From positions 306,692 to 370,691 of the forward strand of contig NZ_CANMFD010000001.1 of the NCBI RefSeq assembly GCF_947496995.1: 64,000 nt of DNA, in the 5' to 3' direction. The position numbers and the translations under genes were made by a program. Positions 59,785-64,000 of the stretch are shown in pieces. The notes under the pieces were generated by a model. The model had not been told where the DNA came from. It was given only the letters and a program-made list of their open reading frames with translations, and did no database searches. The DNA is from an uncultured Roseibium sp. GTDB lineage: Bacteria > Pseudomonadota > Alphaproteobacteria > Rhizobiales > Stappiaceae. How positions within the stretch are numbered: position 1 is the stretch's first letter; the number at the start of each line of letters is the position of its first letter.

Positions 59785-59813
59785 CTTGGAAAAGCCGCTG
59801 TTGCCGCCTACAT
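59785..59813 (+). promoter_or_regulatory. Heat-shock (RpoH-type) promoter of hslV
   Basis: CTTG at 59785-59788 and CCTACAT at 59807-59813 are 18 bp apart, the same arrangement as at dnaK. It is 34 bp upstream of the hslV start. Confidence 0.75.
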
Positions 59814-59847
59814 AGGGCTTCAGCGACAAATGACTCAAGAGGATTGA

Positions 59848-60408
59848 ATGAGCGAAACGCGCGAACCGGCCGTATGGCACGGTACGACGATCATGATGGT
59901 GCGCAAGGGCGGCAAGGTCGTGATTGCCGGAGACGGCCAGGTCTCTCTCGGCCAGACGGTGATCAAGCACACCGCCCGCAAGGTGCGGCCGCTTGCCAAG
60001 GGCGAAGTGATTGCCGGATTTGCCGGCGCCACCGCCGATGCCTTCACGCTGTTCGAGCGCCTTGAAGCCAAGCTGGAACAATATCCGGGCCAGCTCATGC
60101 GTGCCTGTGTCGAACTTGCCAAGGACTGGCGGACGGACCGCTACCTGCGTCGCCTGGAAGCGATGATGCTGGTGGCCGATAAGAACGTCTCCCTGGTGCT
60201 TACGGGTACGGGCGATGTGCTGGAGCCGGAAGGCGGCATCATGGGCATCGGCTCCGGTGGCAACTACGCGCTGGCGGCCGGTCGTGCGCTGGCAGACTCC
60301 GAACATGACGCGGAAACCATCGCCCGCAAGGCCATGGCCGTTGCAGCTGAAATCTGCGTCTACACCAATGACAGCGTCACCGTCGAATCCCTGGATACGG
60401 CCGAGTAG
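59848..60408 (+). CDS. hslV: ATP-dependent protease subunit HslV
   Basis: A 186-residue HslV peptidase. The N-terminal threonine nucleophile follows a short propeptide: [12 protein letters not shown] then [13 protein letters not shown] (Thr13). The rest has [14 protein letters not shown] and [12 protein letters not shown]. It forms a dodecamer capped by HslU. A GNAT gene separates it from hslU, an arrangement also seen in other alphaproteobacteria. Confidence 0.97.
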   Translation: MSETREPAVWHGTTIMMVRKGGKVVIAGDGQVSLGQTVIKHTARKVRPLAKGEVIAGFAGATADAFTLFERLEAKLEQYPGQLMRACVELAKDWRTDRYLRRLEAMMLVADKNVSLVLTGTGDVLEPEGGIMGIGSGGNYALAAGRALADSEHDAETIARKAMAVAAEICVYTNDSVTVESLDTAE

Positions 60409-60414
60409 GCGGTC

Positions 60415-60924
60415 ATGGTGACCTTTCGCCCCGTCTTGTCCGAGGACCTGCCGCTTCTGGCAGACTGGATGGCGCGCCCGCACTGGCGCGAATGGTGGGG
60501 CGACCCGCAAGAGGAACTCGACAAGATTCGCAAGAAGGTGGAAGGGCGTGATACGACGAGGCCCTTCATCTTTCAGATCGACGGCCGCGACGCAGGGTAC
60601 ATTCAGGTCTGGTTCGTGAAGGACCAGCAAGACCCTGAGGTTGCTGCCGTCTATCCCTGGATTTCTCTGCTGCCGATGGAGGCGGTCGGTGTTGATCTGT
60701 CGATGGCCGACGGTTCGATGTTGTCCAGGGGATACGGAACAAGGGTACTGCAGGCATTTGTCGAAAAGCTGCGCCGGGAAGGCCACAGACGGATCATCAT
60801 CGATCCCGATCCTGCCAACCTGCGCGCGGTGAAAGCCTATCGAAAGGCCGGCTTCAGGGAGATGGAAGATCTCCTCGGCCGCACCGGCGACAGCCTGCTC
60901 ATGGAACATTGGGCCGGGACCTGA
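60415..60924 (+). CDS. GNAT-family N-acetyltransferase
   Basis: A 169-residue acetyltransferase related to aminoglycoside 6'-acetyltransferases. Visible stretches are MVTFRPVLSEDLPLLADWM, WWGDPQEELDKI, GYIQVWF, and the acetyl-CoA region SRGYGTRVLQAFVEKL. It begins six bases after hslV and ends 38 bp before hslU, so it is part of the protease operon. Its substrate (antibiotic, protein N-terminus or metabolite) is unknown. Confidence 0.9.
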   Translation: MVTFRPVLSEDLPLLADWMARPHWREWWGDPQEELDKIRKKVEGRDTTRPFIFQIDGRDAGYIQVWFVKDQQDPEVAAVYPWISLLPMEAVGVDLSMADGSMLSRGYGTRVLQAFVEKLRREGHRRIIIDPDPANLRAVKAYRKAGFREMEDLLGRTGDSLLMEHWAGT

Positions 60925-60962
60925 GGGGCCGGCCCGCAAACACGAAAGGCGTGTCTTAGAAA

Positions 60963-62267
60963 ATGTCCGATTTTTCTCCGCGTGAGATTGTTTCAGAACT
61001 CGACCGCTACATTGTCGGCCAGAAGGACGCCAAACGCGCGGTCGCGATTGCACTGCGCAACCGCTGGCGCCGGCAGCAGCTTCAAGGTCAGATGCGTGAG
61101 GAGGTTCTGCCGAAGAACATCCTGATGATCGGGCCGACCGGCGTCGGCAAGACCGAAATTTCCCGCCGCCTGGCCAAGCTGGCCAATGCACCTTTCACCA
61201 AGGTGGAAGCGACGAAATTCACTGAAGTGGGTTATGTCGGCCGTGACGTCGAGCAGATCATCCGGGACCTGGTGGAGACCGGTATCTCGCTGATCCGCGA
61301 CCAGAAGCGTGAGGCGGTGAAGGCCAAGGCGCATATCCTTGCCGAGGAACGGGTTCTTGACGCCCTTGTTGGCAAGAACGCCAGTCCCGCGACCCGAGAC
61401 AGTTTCCGCGCGAAACTGCGCGCCGGCGAGATGGACGACAAGGAAATCGAAGTCGAGGTTCGCGCCCAGGCGCAGATGCCGAGCTTTGAAATGCCGGGCA
61501 TGCCCGGTGCGAGTGTCGGGGTCATGAACATGTCCGATCTGCTCGGAAAGGCCTTTGGCGGCCAGACCAAGACCAAGCGGACCACCGTGACCGAATCCTA
61601 CGAGCTCCTGATCAACGAGGAATCCGACAAGCTTCTTGATGAGGACAAAGTTGTCGCGGAGGCGATTTCCCTGGTCGAGAATTCCGGCATCGTGTTCCTG
61701 GACGAGATCGACAAGATCTGCGCGCGCGAAGGCCGGGCAGGGGGCGATGTCTCCCGCGAGGGTGTGCAGCGTGATCTGCTGCCGCTGATCGAGGGAACGG
61801 TCGTCTCCACCAAGCATGGCCCCGTGAAGACCGACCACATCCTGTTTATCGCTTCGGGCGCATTCCACGTCGCCAAGCCGTCCGATCTGCTGCCGGAACT
61901 GCAGGGACGCCTGCCGATCCGGGTGGAGCTGCGGGCGCTGACGAAGGAAGACTTCCGCGCCATCCTGACGGAACCGGAAGCCAGCCTGATAAAGCAGTAT
62001 GTGGCATTGCTGGAAACCGAGCAGGTGTCGCTCTCCTTCGCCGAGGATGCGATTGAGGAAATTGCCTCTGTTGCGGTTGATCTGAATGCCTCGGTGGAGA
62101 ACATCGGTGCCCGCCGGCTGCAGACGGTGATGGAGCGGATCCTTGACGAAATCTCCTTCACCGCTCCAGACCGTCCCGGGGAAACCATTGAGATCACCGG
62201 CGAATTCGTCCGTGAAAATATCGGCGACCTCGCCAAGAACGTCGATCTTTCGAGGTTCATTCTTTAA
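60963..62267 (+). CDS. hslU: ATP-dependent protease ATPase subunit HslU
   Basis: A 434-residue AAA+ unfoldase: [20 protein letters not shown], Walker [18 protein letters not shown], an inserted I domain, Walker [13 protein letters not shown], and the C-terminal docking tail ending DLSRFIL. It feeds unfolded substrates to HslV. Confidence 0.98.
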   Translation: MSDFSPREIVSELDRYIVGQKDAKRAVAIALRNRWRRQQLQGQMREEVLPKNILMIGPTGVGKTEISRRLAKLANAPFTKVEATKFTEVGYVGRDVEQIIRDLVETGISLIRDQKREAVKAKAHILAEERVLDALVGKNASPATRDSFRAKLRAGEMDDKEIEVEVRAQAQMPSFEMPGMPGASVGVMNMSDLLGKAFGGQTKTKRTTVTESYELLINEESDKLLDEDKVVAEAISLVENSGIVFLDEIDKICAREGRAGGDVSREGVQRDLLPLIEGTVVSTKHGPVKTDHILFIASGAFHVAKPSDLLPELQGRLPIRVELRALTKEDFRAILTEPEASLIKQYVALLETEQVSLSFAEDAIEEIASVAVDLNASVENIGARRLQTVMERILDEISFTAPDRPGETIEITGEFVRENIGDLAKNVDLSRFIL

Positions 62268-62336
62268 GGGACGGGCGTATCGCCAGCGGCAATTTCGCCG
62301 CTTGCGGTGCGCACGCGCTGGTGGCAGCATGCGCCA

Positions 62337-62831
62337 ATGGTAGCTATTCGAAAAAGCAATGAGGAAGGTCACCGCCGGAAGTTCCTGGTGGTGATCGACG
62401 ATACGCCGGAATGCGACCGGGCAATCGTTTACGCCGCAAAGCGTGCGGCACGCACCGGCGGCGTCGTCACGCTGGTCTATATCATCGCTCCGGGCGACTT
62501 CCAGCATTGGCTGGGAGTTGAGGACATCATGCGGGCGGAAGCGCAGGAAGAAGCCGAGGCGACACTTGCCAAGGCCGCCGAGCGGGTGCGCACCGTCGCC
62601 CGGACGGAACCGGAAACCGTCGTGCGCGAAGGCAACAAGGCGGATGAGATCCTGGAACTGATCGAATCGGATGCCGATATTGCAATCCTGGTGCTTGCGG
62701 CAGGCACGGGATCGGAAGGCCCGGGGCCTCTTGTTTCCTCCATTGCCGGAAAATCGGGAAGTCCCTTTCCCATTCCGGTGACGATCGTGCCGGGCAACCT
62801 GGATGACGATTCCATCTCGGCGCTGGCATGA
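62337..62831 (+). CDS. Universal stress protein family protein
   Basis: Start taken at ATG 62337 (MVAIRKSNEEGHRRKFLV); a frame from 62307 adds ten residues. The 164-residue product has the UspA-type N-terminal strand FLVVIDDTPECDRAIVYAAK and VTLVYIIAP. The glycine-rich nucleotide motif near the C-terminus (AAGTGSEGPGPLVSS) is a variant of GxxGxGxxS. Likely a cytoplasmic nucleotide-binding stress protein. Confidence 0.88.
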   Translation: MVAIRKSNEEGHRRKFLVVIDDTPECDRAIVYAAKRAARTGGVVTLVYIIAPGDFQHWLGVEDIMRAEAQEEAEATLAKAAERVRTVARTEPETVVREGNKADEILELIESDADIAILVLAAGTGSEGPGPLVSSIAGKSGSPFPIPVTIVPGNLDDDSISALA

Positions 62832-62869
62832 CCGGGAAGCGGAAGCGACGAAAGATATCGGGTGGGGAA

Positions 62870-62897
62870 CTTGATAGAACGCGATTTCTTCCTATCT
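62870..62897 (+). promoter_or_regulatory. Heat-shock (RpoH-type) promoter of the Nfu gene
   Basis: CTTG at 62870-62873 and CCTATCT at 62891-62897 are 17 bp apart, closely matching the RpoH pattern seen at dnaK and hslV. It is about 120 bp upstream of the Nfu gene. Confidence 0.72.
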
Positions 62898-63020
62898 AGT
62901 TTTTAATAGTTCCAAACTGATCGAAGATACGTTAGAAGCATTCATCGGTGTTTTGCGATGGAGAGACGCAAGGCATGACCGACAACGGGACGCGTTGAAA
63001 CAACGCGAGGACAACACAAG

Positions 63021-63578
63021 ATGTTCATTCAAACTGAAGCAACGCCGAATCCGGCGACCCTGAAGTTTCTGCCGGGCCGAGTGGTTCTGCCGGAAGGCAC
63101 CTATGACTTCCGCTCGCGGGCGGATGCCGGCGTGTCTCCCCTGGCTCAGAAGCTGTTCGATGTTCCCGGCGTTCTTGCCGTGTTTTTCGGTCACGACTTC
63201 GTGACGGTCACCAAGGACGATACCGACTGGCAGCATATGAAGCCGGCGATTCTCGGTGTCATCATGGAGCAGTTCATGTCCGGTCAGCCGGTCATGTCCT
63301 CGGGCGAAAGCGAAGACACGGAAGAAGGCGAGTTTTTCGAGGAAGGCGATTCCGAGACCGTCAACACCATCAAGGAACTCCTGGAAACGCGGGTTCGCCC
63401 CGCCGTTGCCCAGGATGGCGGCGACATCACCTTCAAGGGCTTCAAGGAAGGCATTGTTTATCTTTCGATGCGCGGCGCCTGCGCCGGTTGCCCTTCATCC
63501 ACCGCGACCCTGCAGCACGGAATTCAGAACCTTTTGCGGCATTTCGTGCCCGAGGTTGAGGAAGTTCGCCCGATCTGA
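63021..63578 (+). CDS. NifU/Nfu-type iron-sulfur cluster carrier protein
   Basis: A 185-residue Nfu protein. The N-terminal Nfu_N domain begins MFIQTEATPNPATLKFLPGR; the C-terminal NifU domain has VAQDGGDITFKGFKEGIVYL and the cluster-binding ACAGCPSSTATL (CxxC). It carries and delivers [4Fe-4S] clusters. An RpoH-type promoter upstream suggests heat or stress induction. A terminator follows. Confidence 0.95.
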   Translation: MFIQTEATPNPATLKFLPGRVVLPEGTYDFRSRADAGVSPLAQKLFDVPGVLAVFFGHDFVTVTKDDTDWQHMKPAILGVIMEQFMSGQPVMSSGESEDTEEGEFFEEGDSETVNTIKELLETRVRPAVAQDGGDITFKGFKEGIVYLSMRGACAGCPSSTATLQHGIQNLLRHFVPEVEEVRPI

Positions 63579-63600
63579 GCGGAATTTCTGTGTAATTTCA

Positions 63601-63630
63601 AAGGCTCGGCGCATTCGCCGGGCCTTTTTT
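63601..63630 (+). terminator. Rho-independent terminator after the Nfu gene
   Basis: AAGGCTCGGCG-CATT-CGCCGGGCCTT with a T-run gives a stable GC-rich stem followed by U residues, 22 bp past the Nfu stop. Confidence 0.88.
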
Positions 63631-63774
63631 ATTTCAGACCCCCGATCTCTGTGGAAGGCAAGCCCCCCTTTGGACTTAGGTCCAAAGCGCGGCTCGACTC
63701 TGTGAGCTCACCGGGTTAGTGGCATGTGACGGCATGTGACGTCCGCATGCCGAACGAACAACGATTGACCTGAA

Positions 63775-64000
63775 ATGCGTGTCCTGGCCATCGATACCGC
63801 ACTTGCCAATTGCGCCGCCGCTGTTCTCGACAACGGAGCCGCGACGACCTGTTACGAAGCCTGCGGCGAGGAGATTGGCCGCGGCCATGCGGAACGGCTG
63901 ATGGTCATGATCGGCGAAGTGATGGCCGAAACCTCCACGGCCTTCGTCGATCTGGACCGGATCGTTGTCACGATCGGGCCGGGAAGTTTCACCGGACTGC
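63775..64000 (+). CDS. tsaB: tRNA threonylcarbamoyladenosine biosynthesis protein TsaB, N-terminal part
   Basis: The ATG at 63775 opens a frame that runs off the window. MRVLAIDTALANCAAAVLDNG, then GRGHAERLMVMIGEVMAE and VVTIGPGSFTGL match the TsaB (YeaZ) N-terminus, a non-catalytic partner that stabilises TsaD in forming the universal t6A tRNA modification. Only 75 codons are seen. Confidence 0.93.
   Translation, partial: MRVLAIDTALANCAAAVLDNGAATTCYEACGEEIGRGHAERLMVMIGEVMAETSTAFVDLDRIVVTIGPGSFTGL

Overview
The window reads as chromosomal DNA of an alphaproteobacterium, probably a marine member of the Hyphomicrobiales close to Roseibium/Labrenzia/Stappia. This placement is inferred from overall GC-rich codon use, the order mutM-ubiE-ubiB next to rpsT-dnaA-dnaN-recF-gyrB, dnaKJ followed by a PmtA-type methyltransferase, hslV-GNAT-hslU, and the density of ABC uptake systems. 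No database search was possible.

Layout. 1-10.5 kb: the 5' part of a TonB-dependent receptor, a divergent IclR regulator, then a leftward peptide ABC operon (two permeases, two ATPases, binding protein) ending in a CocE-type hydrolase, with a divergent LysR regulator. 10.7-16 kb: tRNA-Arg(CCG), an iron-sulfur photolyase, a leftward RlpA-like protein and a GGDEF/EAL protein with a degenerate EAL half. 16.5-22.9 kb: an amide-utilisation locus made of a polar amino-acid type binding protein, a fused permease-ATPase, a stand-alone acetamidase/formamidase (FmdA) and, most unusually, an 795-residue protein that joins an AraC-family regulator to a second complete FmdA domain. 22.9-29.2 kb: an AT-richer accessory island with a small secreted protein, a 731-residue protein with a PD-(D/E)XK-like nuclease signature, and a leftward toxin-antitoxin-like pair (nucleotidyltransferase-like protein plus XRE/ImmA-IrrE metalloprotease). 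29.2-42 kb: conserved core genes gyrB, recF, dnaN, dnaA, a rhodanese, rpsT, an enoyl-CoA hydratase, mutM, ubiE and ubiB. 42-54 kb: an inositol catabolism regulon (ABC importer, LacI regulator, two Gfo/Idh/MocA dehydrogenases, IolE, IolD, IolC, IolB, aldolase). 54-64 kb: AlkB-like dioxygenase, dnaK-dnaJ, methyltransferase, FMN reductase, hslV-GNAT-hslU, universal stress protein, Nfu-type iron-sulfur protein and the start of tsaB.

How the parts work together. The inositol regulon is tied together by two identical 16-bp palindromes, one in each divergent promoter region, which are the obvious operators for the LacI protein. Three proteostasis or stress genes (dnaK, hslV, nfu) share matching heat-shock-type (RpoH) promoters. 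The amide locus appears to couple import, hydrolysis and regulation, with the AraC-FmdA fusion a candidate sensor-enzyme. The island next to gyrB looks acquired and defence-like, but its function is not known from the sequence.
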